Assembly: GCF_036906915.1 (NCBI RefSeq)
Contig: NZ_JBAKHX010000070.1
Location: 1-43,567, forward strand
Reading direction: 5' to 3'
Length of the DNA stretch: 43,567 bases
From: Phytohabitans sp036906915
Lineage (GTDB): Bacteria; Actinomycetota; Actinomycetes; Mycobacteriales; Micromonosporaceae
The position numbers and the translations under genes were made by a program. Numbering within the stretch: the stretch's first letter is position 1; each line of letters starts with the position of its first letter. A model generated the notes under the pieces. The model searched no databases. It had not been told where the DNA came from and was given only the letters and a program-made list of their open reading frames with translations. Shown in pieces: positions 7,669 through 16,193 of this stretch.

Positions 7669-9021
7669 GTGGAGATCGACACCGGGAATACCGCCTGGTT
7701 GCTCCTGTCGTCTGCACTCGTGCTGCTCATGACGCCGGGTCTGGCCCTGTTCTACGGAGGCCTCAACCGGTCCAAGGGCGTACTCAACATGATGATGATG
7801 AGCTTCAGCGCCATCGGGCTCATCTCCGTACTTTGGGTCATCTACGGCTTCTCGTTGGCGTTCGGCGCCAACGACAACGCCAGCCTGAACAACGTGATCG
7901 GCAGCTTCACCCAGTACCTCGGCACCGAGACCGACTTCATCGGCGACATCTGGGGCGAGACCGGGATTCCGGTCTACGTCTTCCTCGCGTTCCAGATGAT
8001 GTTCGCCATCATCACCGTCGCGCTGATCAGTGGTGCGGCCTCCGACCGGCTCAAGTTCTCCGGCTGGCTGCTCTTCGCGTTCGGCTGGTTCACCCTCGTG
8101 TACGTCCCCGTAGCGCACTGGGTGTGGGGTGGCGGCTTCATCGGCGCGAAGATCAAGGCGCTGGACTTCGCCGGTGGCACCGCGGTGCACATCAACGCAG
8201 GTGCCGCCGCGCTCGGCCTGGTGCTCGTCCTCGGCAAGCGCATCGGCTGGCCGAAGGAGAGCTTCAAGCCGCACAACGTGCCGTTCGTGATGCTCGGCGC
8301 GGGGCTGCTGTGGTTCGGCTGGTTCGGCTTCAACGCCGGGTCGGAGCTGACCGTCGACAGCACGACTGGCGCGGCCTTCCTCAACACCCAGGTGGCCACC
8401 GCGGCCGGTGTGCTCGGCTGGATCATCGTGGAGTGGCTCCGCGACGGCAAGCCGACCCTGGTCGGTGCCTCGTCCGGCGCCGTCGCCGGCTTGGTCGCGA
8501 TCACCCCGGCATGTGGCTTCATCGCTCCGCTTCCCGCGGTCATCCTGGGCATCATCGCCGGTGCGGTCTGCGCCATGGCGGTCAGCCTGAAGTACAAGCT
8601 CGGCTACGACGACTCGCTCGACGTCGTCGGCGTGCACTTCGTCGCTGGCTGGATCGGCTCGTTGTGGATCGGCCTGTTCGCCACGCTTCAGGTCAACGGC
8701 GCGATCGAGGAGGTCCTCGGTGCCAACGAGGGTCTCTTCTACGGTGGCGGCGTGACCCAGATCGGCCGGCAGTTCGCCGGTAGCGCGATCGTCACGGTCT
8801 ACTCGTTCGCCATCGCCGTGGCCCTGGCGTTCATCATCAAGGTGACCATCGGCCTGCGGGCCACCAGCGAGGCCGAGGTCGACGGCATCGACGTCGCGGA
8901 GCACGCGGAGAGCGGTTACGATCTCTCGCCGACCACGGGCGGCGCGTTCGCGCAGGCGGGCATCGCCCCGCCGGCCAACGCCGCACAACAGAAGCCAGTC
9001 AGCGAGAAGGTCGCCGGTTAA
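7669..9021 (+). CDS. amt: Ammonium transporter
   Basis: An Amt/MEP/Rh channel for ammonium uptake in the inner membrane, 450 residues with about eleven transmembrane helices. Family signatures are present: LALFYGGLNRSKGVLNMMMM, GGTAVHINAGAAALGL with the first pore His, GFNAGSEL, and DVVGVHFVAGWIGSLW with the second pore His. The GTG start has a strong GAGGAGG site just upstream. The C-terminal ~60 residues are cytosolic, the region that contacts PII in this family. It is the first gene of the amt-glnK-glnD unit; glnK begins 25 bp after its stop. Expression is probably nitrogen-controlled through the GlnR-like site at 7538-7576. Confidence 0.98.
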   Translation: MEIDTGNTAWLLLSSALVLLMTPGLALFYGGLNRSKGVLNMMMMSFSAIGLISVLWVIYGFSLAFGANDNASLNNVIGSFTQYLGTETDFIGDIWGETGIPVYVFLAFQMMFAIITVALISGAASDRLKFSGWLLFAFGWFTLVYVPVAHWVWGGGFIGAKIKALDFAGGTAVHINAGAAALGLVLVLGKRIGWPKESFKPHNVPFVMLGAGLLWFGWFGFNAGSELTVDSTTGAAFLNTQVATAAGVLGWIIVEWLRDGKPTLVGASSGAVAGLVAITPACGFIAPLPAVILGIIAGAVCAMAVSLKYKLGYDDSLDVVGVHFVAGWIGSLWIGLFATLQVNGAIEEVLGANEGLFYGGGVTQIGRQFAGSAIVTVYSFAIAVALAFIIKVTIGLRATSEAEVDGIDVAEHAESGYDLSPTTGGAFAQAGIAPPANAAQQKPVSEKVAG

Positions 9022-9046
9022 CCTCGGACCGATGGAGGGATTGAGC

Positions 9047-9385
9047 ATGAAGCTGGTGACTGCGGTCATCAAGCCGTACCAGCTCGACGCGGTCAAGGAG
9101 GCCCTGCACGCCCTTGGCGTGGCCGGCATGACCGTGAGCGAAGTACAGGGGTACGGGCGCCAGAAGGGCCACACCGAGGTGTACCGGGGTGCCGAGTACA
9201 CAGTGGAGTTCCTTCCGAAGATCCGGGTCGAAGTGCTGACCGACGAGATCGATGTCGACAAGGTCGTCGACGCCGTCGTCACGGCTTCGCGCACCGGCAA
9301 GATCGGTGACGGCAAGGTGTGGGTGACGGCTGTCGAAGACGTCGTCCGCGTCCGCACCGGCGAGCGCGGCCTGGACGCGCTCTGA
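9047..9385 (+). CDS. glnK: PII nitrogen regulatory protein GlnK
   Basis: A 112-residue PII signal protein that reads ATP/ADP and 2-oxoglutarate and blocks Amt when nitrogen is plentiful. It begins MKLVTAVIKPYQLDAVKEAL. The T-loop shows GYGRQKGHTEVYRGAEYTVE with the modifiable Tyr51 (in Streptomyces the PII protein is adenylylated at this residue). The C-terminal signature TGKIGDGKVWVTAVEDVVRV is intact. ATG 9047 is chosen for its GGAGGG site 7 nt upstream; an in-frame ATG at 9032 would add five atypical residues. It sits between amt and glnD, and the glnD frame appears to begin inside its 3' end. Confidence 0.97.
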   Translation: MKLVTAVIKPYQLDAVKEALHALGVAGMTVSEVQGYGRQKGHTEVYRGAEYTVEFLPKIRVEVLTDEIDVDKVVDAVVTASRTGKIGDGKVWVTAVEDVVRVRTGERGLDAL

Positions 9386-11595
9386 TAGAGATCACGCAGG
9401 AAGTCGGTGCCGCCGCGCGCGTCAAGCGCGCGGCGGCGCTTGACATTTGGCTCAGCTCGCTCCTGCCATCGTGGCCGGAGGGGGTCGCGCTGGTCGCGTT
9501 CGGCGGGCTGGGCCGGCTACAGTGCGCGCCACACAGCGACCTCGACCTGATCCTGCTGCACACCGGGGTGCCGGGCGTGGAGGAGCTCGCCACCTCGCTC
9601 TGGTATCCGGTCTGGGACACCCGCATCGGGCTGGACCACTCGGTGCGCACCCTCCCCGAGGCGCTGTCGGTGGCGCACGACGACGTCAAGGTCTCGCTCA
9701 GCCTGCTCGACGCCCGCCACGTCGCCGGCGACCGCCAGCTCACCATGGGGCTCATCGAGACGGCGGCGGACCAGTGGCGGCGGATCGCCGTACGGCAGCT
9801 GGCCAAGCTGCGCGAGATCACGCTGACCCGCTGGAAGGTGCACGGCGAGCTGGCGTTCCTGCTGGAGGGCGACCTGAAGGAGGCCGCTGGCGGGCTGCGC
9901 GACGTCGGCATCCTGCGCGCCATCGCGCAGGCCGGCCTCTCCGACGCCCTGCGGCCGCAGGTGCGCGCCGCGCACCTACGCCTGCTCGACATCCGCGACG
10001 CGCTGCACACCAGCGTCGGGCGGCGGGTCGACCGGCTGGTCGCCCAGGAGCGGGCCTCCGTGGCGCGGATGGTCGGCCTCGAAGACGGCGACGCGCTGCT
10101 GCGCCGCGTCGCGAGCGACGCGCGCACGATCACGCACGCGCTCGATGACGCGTGGCGCTCCGCCGACCGGTTGCGCACCGGCGGCCGCAAGCGCGGCGCC
10201 GACGGCAAGCCGCTGCGCCGGCCCGTCGCCCGCGACGTGGTCGAGCAGGACGGCGAACTGGTGCTGGCGCGCACCGCGATCGGCGCCCGGCCGGATCCCA
10301 GCCTGTCGCTGCGGGTCGCGGCCGCCGCGGCGGTCACCCAACTGCCGATCGCGCGGGCCACGTGCGAGTGGCTTGCCGCGTACAGTCCACCGCTGCCGGC
10401 GCCGTGGCCGGAGGCGGCCCGCTCGGCCCTGGTCACACTGCTCGGCGCCGGGCTGGGTCTCGTGCCCACGTGGGAGACCTGTGACCGGTACGGGCTGGTC
10501 GACGGCTGGCTGCCGGAGTGGACCCGGATACGCAGCCTGCCGCAGCACAACCCGGTGCACCAGTTCACACTCGACCGGCACCTGGTGCAGGCGGCGTACG
10601 AGGCGACCGCGTACACCCGCGAGGTGGACCGGCCCGACCTGCTGCTGCTGGGCGCGTTTCTGCACGACGTGGGCAAGGGCCTGCCGGGCGACCACAGCAC
10701 CACCGGAATACCCGTGGCGAGCGGCATCGCGGCCCGGATCGGGCTGCCGCCCGCCGACGTGCGGGTGATCGAGAATCTGGTCCGGCTGCATCTGCTGCTG
10801 CCCGAGGTCGCCACCCGCCGCGACCTCTCCGACCCGGTGACGATCAAGGCGGTCGCCGACGCCGTCGGCGACACCACCACGCTGGGCCTGCTGCACGGGC
10901 TGGCGCGCGCCGACGCGCAGGCCACCGGGCCGGCCGCCTGGTCCGACTGGAAGGGCCGGCTGATCGCGGAGCTCGTGCGCCGCGTGCACATCGCCCTCGA
11001 CACGGGCGTACTGCCGGCGCCGCCGAAGCCCGATCCCACGCTGGTTGCGGGGCCGCTGCCGGTCGTGCACCTGGAGGGCGACCGGGTCGCGGTGGCCGCC
11101 GCCGACCGGCGCGGACTGCTCGCCGCGGTGGCCGGCTGCCTGGCGCTGCACCGGCTGGAGGTGCTCACCGCCGACGCGTCCACGGTGGACGGGCGGGCAC
11201 TGGTGGAGTTCCGGGTGCAGCCGCGGTACGGCATGCCGCCGGACGCGCTGGCGCTCTCCAGCGACCTGCGGCGGGCGGTGTCCGGCGACGTGTCGGTCAC
11301 CCAGAGACTGCGCGGGCGAGGCCTCTCCAGCCGGGGCGGCGGTGCCGCACCCAAGATCGTCTGGCACCGCGAGGCGGCGACCGACGCGGTCGTCATGGAG
11401 CTACGCGCCGCCGACGCGCCGGGGCTGCTGTATCGGGTCACGTCGGCCCTCGACGAGGCCGGCGCCCATGTGCGAGCCGCTCGGATTTCCACGCTGGGCG
11501 GCGACGTGGTCGACGCGTTTTACCTCGTCGGCGCATGGTCCGACGAGACGGAACGGGAAAAGGTGGAGGCTGCCGTCCTGGCCGTCGTCACATAG
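9319..11595 (+). CDS. glnD: PII nucleotidyltransferase/hydrolase GlnD
   Basis: Bifunctional enzyme that modifies and demodifies GlnK in response to nitrogen status. Domains in order: nucleotidyltransferase (VAFGGLGRL ... HSDLDLILLH, active-site GG and DxD), helical linker, HD hydrolase (LLLGAFLHDVGKGLPGDH), and two C-terminal ACT domains (VAVAAADRRGLLAAVAGCL; MELRAADAPGLLYRVTSAL). All key residues are present. The start is unclear: the only standard in-frame start before the catalytic domain is GTG 9319, which overlaps glnK by 67 nt and has a poor ribosome site, while the conserved protein seems to begin near the glnK stop. Translational coupling or a non-standard start codon is possible. The stop lies 2 nt before the PadR operator palindrome. 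Confidence 0.94.
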   Translation: MGDGCRRRRPRPHRRARPGRALIEITQEVGAAARVKRAAALDIWLSSLLPSWPEGVALVAFGGLGRLQCAPHSDLDLILLHTGVPGVEELATSLWYPVWDTRIGLDHSVRTLPEALSVAHDDVKVSLSLLDARHVAGDRQLTMGLIETAADQWRRIAVRQLAKLREITLTRWKVHGELAFLLEGDLKEAAGGLRDVGILRAIAQAGLSDALRPQVRAAHLRLLDIRDALHTSVGRRVDRLVAQERASVARMVGLEDGDALLRRVASDARTITHALDDAWRSADRLRTGGRKRGADGKPLRRPVARDVVEQDGELVLARTAIGARPDPSLSLRVAAAAAVTQLPIARATCEWLAAYSPPLPAPWPEAARSALVTLLGAGLGLVPTWETCDRYGLVDGWLPEWTRIRSLPQHNPVHQFTLDRHLVQAAYEATAYTREVDRPDLLLLGAFLHDVGKGLPGDHSTTGIPVASGIAARIGLPPADVRVIENLVRLHLLLPEVATRRDLSDPVTIKAVADAVGDTTTLGLLHGLARADAQATGPAAWSDWKGRLIAELVRRVHIALDTGVLPAPPKPDPTLVAGPLPVVHLEGDRVAVAAADRRGLLAAVAGCLALHRLEVLTADASTVDGRALVEFRVQPRYGMPPDALALSSDLRRAVSGDVSVTQRLRGRGLSSRGGGAAPKIVWHREAATDAVVMELRAADAPGLLYRVTSALDEAGAHVRAARISTLGGDVVDAFYLVGAWSDETEREKVEAAVLAVVT

Positions 11596-11596
11596 G

Positions 11597-11630
11597 GAGC
11601 TTACTCGGTAACTAGTTACCGAGTAAGCTC
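11597..11630. promoter_or_regulatory. Perfect 34-bp palindrome, predicted PadR operator with embedded -10
   Basis: GAGCTTACTCGGTAACT (11597-11613) is followed directly by its exact reverse complement (11614-11630). A TAAGCT -10-like hexamer (TAnnnT, 11624-11629) lies in the right arm, 7 nt before the padR ATG at 11637, so a bound regulator would cover the promoter. AT-rich two-fold symmetry of this kind fits autorepression by a dimeric PadR protein. It could additionally act as a glnD terminator. Confidence 0.7.
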
Positions 11631-11636
11631 TCCTGC

Positions 11637-12221
11637 ATGAGTGTGAAGTTTGGGTTGCTCGCGCTGTTCGCTGATGGGCCCAAGTACGGGTACCAGCTGC
11701 GCACCGAGTTCGAGGCGCGGACCGGAGGCACGTGGCCGGTCAACGTCGGGCAGGTGTACACGACGCTGGAGCGGCTGGAGCGCGACGACCTTGTCGCTGC
11801 GGAGGGCACCAACGCCGACGGCCGCACGATGTACGCCATCACCGAAACCGGCCGCGCGGCGCTCGACGGGTGGTTCACCACCCCCGTCGCGGACGCCGAC
11901 CGGCCGCGCAACGAGCTGGCCATCAAGCTGCTGATGGCAGCCACCACCCCCGGTGTCGACGTCGCCGCGGTCGTACAGAGGCAGCGCACCGAGTCGCTGC
12001 GCCTCATGCGCGACTACAACACGCTGCGCCGCGACGCCGAACAGGCCGACGACATGGCGGGCGTGCTGCTGATCGACAGCCTCGTGTTCGCCCTGGAGGG
12101 CGAGGTGCGCTGGCTCGATCACGTCGAGTCGACGGTGCTGCGCCGGGGCGGCCGGCTGGTGGCCGTCGCACGGCCCCGTAAGGCGGGCCGGCCCGCCGCG
12201 ACCTCGCGAGGTGCCCGATGA
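11637..12221 (+). CDS. PadR family transcriptional regulator
   Basis: A 194-residue repressor with an N-terminal winged helix (FGLLALFADGPKYGYQLRTE; VNVGQVYTTLERLERDDLV; YAITETGRAALDGWF) and a C-terminal Vir-type helical dimerisation domain (to about residue 172), ending in a basic Ala/Arg tail. PadR proteins next to ABC exporters usually repress themselves and the exporter until a ligand binds. The 34-bp palindrome directly upstream is the likely operator. Its stop overlaps the next ATG (ATGA), so it was translationally coupled to the exporter ATPase, which is now broken. No standard Shine-Dalgarno is seen; with TAAGCT 7 nt before the ATG the message may be leaderless. Confidence 0.95.
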   Translation: MSVKFGLLALFADGPKYGYQLRTEFEARTGGTWPVNVGQVYTTLERLERDDLVAAEGTNADGRTMYAITETGRAALDGWFTTPVADADRPRNELAIKLLMAATTPGVDVAAVVQRQRTESLRLMRDYNTLRRDAEQADDMAGVLLIDSLVFALEGEVRWLDHVESTVLRRGGRLVAVARPRKAGRPAATSRGAR

Positions 12222-12846
12222 GCGCGGTTCTCAGCTTCGCCGGCGTCAGCCGGGAGTACCGGTCCGGCGAGACGACGGTGCGCGCGCTCGACGACCTGAC
12301 CCTGGAGGTTGGAGCCGGCGAACTGGTCGCCATCATGGGGCCGTCAGGCTCGGGCAAGTCGACGCTGCTCGCGATCGGCGGCGGGCTCGACACCCCGACG
12401 TCCGGCGAGGTGCGAGTGGAGGGCACCCCCTCGGCGGCCTGCGCCCCGCCGCGCTGGCGCGCCTGCGGCGTGACCACATCGGATACGTTTTCCAGGACTT
12501 CAACCTGGTCAGCGGGCTGACCGCCGCCGAAAACGTGGCCCTGCCCCGTGAACTGGCCGGTGTGTCGGCGCGTGCCGCCCGGGCGGAGGCGGTCGCGGCG
12601 CTCGGCGAGGTCGGCCTGGACGGGGTGGCGGACCGGGTTCCCGACCAGCTCTCCGGCGGCCAGCAACAGCGCGTGGCCGTGGCGCGGGCCGTGATCGGGC
12701 AGCGCAGGCTGCTGCTCGCCGACGAGCCCACCGGCGCGCTCGACTCGGCCACGGGACAGGCGGTGCTCGACCTCATCCGGTCGCGGGTCGACGCGGGCGC
12801 GGCGGGCGTGCTCGTCACCCACGAGGCGCGCTTCGCGAGCTGGGCT
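12218..12846 (+). pseudogene. ABC exporter ATP-binding protein, frameshifted and fused to the permease remnant
   Basis: MacB/LolD-type ATPase remnant. The ATG at 12218 overlaps the padR stop. Frame A carries Walker A (GPSGSGKST) up to VRVEGTP. At the C run 12426-12430 one base is missing and the protein continues in the next frame with LGGLRPAALARLRRDHIGYV, Q-loop VFQDFNLV, signature LSGGQQQRVAVARA, Walker B LLLADEPTGALDS and VTHEARFASWA. The sequence then passes without a stop into permease sequence at about 12847, so the usual ATPase C-terminus is missing. All catalytic motifs survive but in two frames. The frameshift alone could be a sequencing error; the fusion could not. Confidence 0.85.
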
Positions 12847-14387
12847 CTCGCCGGGATCATCGGGGTGGCGTTGGGTGCGCTGACCTACTGGTCGAACCGC
12901 GACCGGGTGGAGCAGATCGCCAACCATCCGACCGGCGACGGAGCGGCACCCGTGCTGTGGCTCACCGGGATCGCCCTCTTCGCGGTCGCGGTCGGCCTCC
13001 TCGCGGCGCTGGGACCGGCGCGCGCGGCGGCCCGCCAGAGCATGCGGTCGGCGATGGCCGACCGGGAGCCGGTGTCGAAGGGCAGCAACGTTCGCTGGCT
13101 GGTCGGCGGCCTGCTCCTGGCAGCCGGCGGGGCGGCGGCGGCGATGGCCACGGCCGGTCCGGGCGGAAGCATCGTCACCGTGACCGTCGGCACAGTGGCG
13201 ATACTGCTGGGCGTGACCGCGTTCACGCCGGTTCCCGTGGCGGCGCTGGGCCGGTTGGCCGGGCGGTTCCCGCTGGCGCTGCGGCTCGCCGCTCGGCACG
13301 CCGCACGCCACCGGCTGCGCACCGCTGCCTCGGCGGCCGCGGTGTGCACCACGGTCGCCGGAAGCATGGCGCTGATGCTGTTCAACGCGGCGGAGTCCAC
13401 GGAGGGCTCGTTGACCCAGCCCAACGCGCATACCGGCCAGGTGCTGGTGCCGGCCGCGGCAACGGTGACGCCGGAGCTGTCGCGCGCGATCGAGCGGGCA
13501 CTGCCGGTGCGGGCCGTGGTGCCGTTGACGGTGGCGGTCGACCAGGTGGCCGTCTTCGAAGGGCCGTCGGACGAGAACACCGGGACGTCGGTGTCCCCGT
13601 CGCAGCTGATGGCCGTCGGCGGCGCCGAGGTCATCCGGCCGTGACCGGCGCGGAGCCGACGGAGGCGGCGCTGCGCACGCTGGAGGAGGGCGGCGCGGTG
13701 GCCTTCTACCGCGAGCTGATGCCCGACGGGCAGTTGACCATGTTTGACCGGGGACGCATGCCAGCCGTACTGGTGCCCGCGCCCGACTACTACACGGACC
13801 TACCCGGCGCGGTAATCTCCTCCGCGACGGCGGCCCGGCACGGGATCAAGACCGTGCCCGGCGGTGCGATCGTCGACGTGACGCGGCCGCCCACCGCGGC
13901 CGAGGTCATCGCCGCGAACTCCCACGTGCTGGCCGCCCAACTCGCCGCCGGCGCTACGGGGAATCCGGCCGAGGTGGCGGTAGGCGCCAAGCCGTTCGAC
14001 GACGGACGCGACTACAGCGCCATGTTCCTCGTGCTGGCGGCGGTCAGCGCGGCGGTGACGCTCGCCGCGAGCGGGGTGGCGGTCGGCCTAGCCACGTCCG
14101 AGATGCGCAATGATCTGTCCACATTGGCCGCCGTGGGTGCCGGGCCGCGGCTGCGGCGCCGGATCGCGGCGGCACAGGCCGGGCTGATCGTGGGCCTAGG
14201 GGCGGTGCTGGGCGTGGCGGGAGGCATCGCTCCCGCGGCCGGGATGGTGGCGTTCCGCCGCGACCTTGAGTGGCACGTCCCCTGGCTCCCCTTGGTCGTG
14301 ACGATCCTGGTGGCCCCGGCACTTGCGGTGCTCCTGACCGCCCTGCTGACCCGCCCACGGCTCGTGCTGGTCCGCCGCCTCACGTAG
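12847..14387 (+). pseudogene. FtsX-like ABC permease remnant, N-terminal part deleted and frameshifted
   Basis: Second-half fragment of a large MacB/FtsX-like exporter permease. It begins abruptly with LAGIIGVALGALTYW in frame with the ATPase, lacking the usual first membrane helix and large outer domain. It continues through LGPARAAARQSMRSAM, several membrane helices and LRLAARHAARHRLRTAASAA. At 13636-13644 the frame ends (VIRP, stop), and the protein resumes in another frame as VTGAEPTEAALRTLEEGG through three C-terminal helices to a stop at 14387. One missing base near 13640 explains the second break. With the upstream frameshift and the fusion, the exporter is almost certainly non-functional, leaving the PadR regulator without an intact target here. 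Confidence 0.85.
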
Positions 14388-14449
14388 CGCACAGCCCGGC
14401 GTGTACGTCGGGCTGCGTACGGCGTGTGTCGTTTCGCGGCGGACGCCTT

Positions 14450-14472
14450 CAGGCTCCAGCAACGGGAGCCTG
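14450..14472 (+). promoter_or_regulatory. Hairpin over the ribosome-binding region of the ABC ATPase gene
   Basis: CAGGCTCC (14450-14457) and GGAGCCTG (14465-14472) form a perfect 8-bp stem with a 7-nt loop. The right arm overlaps the GGGAG ribosome-binding site of the gene starting at 14478, so folding could limit translation. It might instead be a weak terminator for the preceding remnant. Confidence 0.4.
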
Positions 14473-14477
14473 GAGGC

Positions 14478-15356
14478 ATGTTTCCGGTAGAGACACACGA
14501 ACTCACCAAGCGGTACGGCGAGCACCTCGCCGTCGACCGCGTGAGCCTCACCGTGAAGAGCGGTGAGATCTACGGCTTCCTCGGCCCGAACGGTGCCGGG
14601 AAGACCACCACGCTCCGGATGCTGCTCGGGCTGGTCCGGCCGACGTCCGGCAGGGTGCGCATGCTCGGGCAGGCGCCGGGGCAGCTCGCCCAGATCGGCG
14701 CGCTGATCGAGGGTCCCGCCTTCTATCCATACCTGTCCGGGCGGGAGAACCTGCGCGTCCTCGCCCGGTACGCGGGCGTTCCCGCCCGGCGGGTCGAGAT
14801 CGCGCTGGAGTTGGTCGACCTCGCCGGGCGCGGCAAGGACCGCTACAGCACCTACTCGCTCGGCATGAAGCAGCGCCTCGGTGTGGCGGCCGCGCTCCTC
14901 AAGGACCCGCGCCTGCTGATCCTCGACGAGCCCACCAACGGCCTCGACCCGGCCGGCATGGCCGACATGCGGGCGCTGATCCGGCGGCTCGGCGCGGCCG
15001 GTAGCACAGTCGTGATCTCCAGCCACCTGCTGGGCGAGGTGCAGCAGATCTGCGACCGGGTCGGCGTGATCTCGCAGGGCCGGCTGATCACCGAGAGCAC
15101 GGTCGCCGACCTGCGGGGCGGCGCACGGCTGCGGGTGGTCGCCGACCCGATCGACGCGGCCGCCGCGCGGGCCCGCGCCCTGCTGGGCGGTGACCGGGTA
15201 CGCGTCGACGGCGCCGGAATGGACCTGGACATCCCGCACGACCGGGCGGCGTGGATCAACGCCGAACTGGTCGACGCCGGCATCGCGGTCAGCGAGCTAG
15301 GCATTCGCGAACGCGAACTCGAAGACGTCTTCCTGGAGATGACCCATGTGGGCTAG
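14478..15356 (+). CDS. ABC-2 type exporter, ATP-binding protein
   Basis: Nucleotide-binding subunit (292 residues) of an ABC-2 exporter. Motifs in order: Walker A FLGPNGAGKTTT, signature YSLGMKQRLGVAAAL (SLGMKQR variant typical of drug-export type ATPases), Walker B LLILDEPTNGLDPAG and H-loop VVISSHLLGEV, followed by the C-terminal extension of this class. The ATG at 14478 has GGGAG 9 nt upstream, inside a hairpin. Its last 11 nt overlap the permease gene (15346), showing co-translation. With the histidine kinase and response regulator just downstream it forms a regulated transporter operon, 14478-17956. The substrate is unknown; antimicrobial export or membrane stress are common roles for such sets. 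Confidence 0.95.
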   Translation: MFPVETHELTKRYGEHLAVDRVSLTVKSGEIYGFLGPNGAGKTTTLRMLLGLVRPTSGRVRMLGQAPGQLAQIGALIEGPAFYPYLSGRENLRVLARYAGVPARRVEIALELVDLAGRGKDRYSTYSLGMKQRLGVAAALLKDPRLLILDEPTNGLDPAGMADMRALIRRLGAAGSTVVISSHLLGEVQQICDRVGVISQGRLITESTVADLRGGARLRVVADPIDAAAARARALLGGDRVRVDGAGMDLDIPHDRAAWINAELVDAGIAVSELGIRERELEDVFLEMTHVG

Positions 15357-16155
15357 CACTCATGCCGAACTGACCAAGCTGGTGCGGCGCCCGGCGAACT
15401 GGCTCCTGCTCGCCGTCGCGCTCGCGCTAAGCCTGACCTTCACCTACCTGGTGCCGTACGCCGGCGCGGACGGGCCGACCGCCGACCGGGGCGTCGCGTC
15501 GACGTTCCCCAACCATCTGGTCGGCAACTCGATAGGCGGCTGGCCGGTCTTCGCCGGCGCGATCGCGCTGATCCTCGGCGTGCTCGCCGCCGGTGGCGAG
15601 TACGGATGGGGCACCTGGAAGACGGTGCTCGCGCAGGGGCCGTCGAGGCTGTCGGTGTACACGGGAAAGCTGGCGGCGATCGGCCTGGCCGTCCTCGTCA
15701 TGGTTCTGACGCTCTTCGCCGCGGGCGCGGTGACCAGCACGGCGATCGCCACCGCCGAAGGCGCGGCGATGAACTGGCCCTCCGTCGGCGACCTCGCAGG
15801 CGGGGTCGGCGCCGGGTGGCTGATCGCGATGATGTGGGCGATGCTCGGCGTCGTGCTGGCGGTCGGGCTGCGCGGCGTGGCGATGCCGATCGGGCTGGGC
15901 CTGGTGTGGCTGATGGCGGTGCAGAACCTGCTGACCTCGGTCGCGGCGCCGCTGCTCGATTGGGTGGCCGAGGCGCAGAAGGGCCTGCCCGGCCCCAACG
16001 CGGGCTCGCTCGTGGCGGCGCTCGGCTCGTCGCCGCAGACGCCCGGCGTGGCGGAGCTGGTCGGATCCGGCCAGGCGGCGGCTGTGGTGGCGGCGTACCT
16101 GGTGGTGTTCGGCGTGCTGGGCGGCCTGCTGCTGCGACGCCGCGACATCCTCTAG
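15346..16155 (+). CDS. ABC-2 type exporter, permease
   Basis: Membrane subunit (269 residues) for the ATPase encoded just upstream, with six predicted helices: NWLLLAVALALSLTFTYLV; GWPVFAGAIALILGVLAAG; GLAVLVMVLTLFAAGAV; GAGWLIAMMWAMLGVVLAVG; MPIGLGLVWLMAVQNLL; and AAAVVAAYLVVFGVLGGLLL. A conserved GEYGWGTWKTVLAQGPSR segment after helix 2 is characteristic of ABC-2 permeases. It starts at an ATG overlapping the ATPase stop by 11 nt. The sensor kinase gene follows after 38 bp. Confidence 0.93.
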   Translation: MWASTHAELTKLVRRPANWLLLAVALALSLTFTYLVPYAGADGPTADRGVASTFPNHLVGNSIGGWPVFAGAIALILGVLAAGGEYGWGTWKTVLAQGPSRLSVYTGKLAAIGLAVLVMVLTLFAAGAVTSTAIATAEGAAMNWPSVGDLAGGVGAGWLIAMMWAMLGVVLAVGLRGVAMPIGLGLVWLMAVQNLLTSVAAPLLDWVAEAQKGLPGPNAGSLVAALGSSPQTPGVAELVGSGQAAAVVAAYLVVFGVLGGLLLRRRDIL

Positions 16156-16193
16156 TTTCCAAGCGCGCGAGCGACCCGAGCGAAGGCGAGGGC

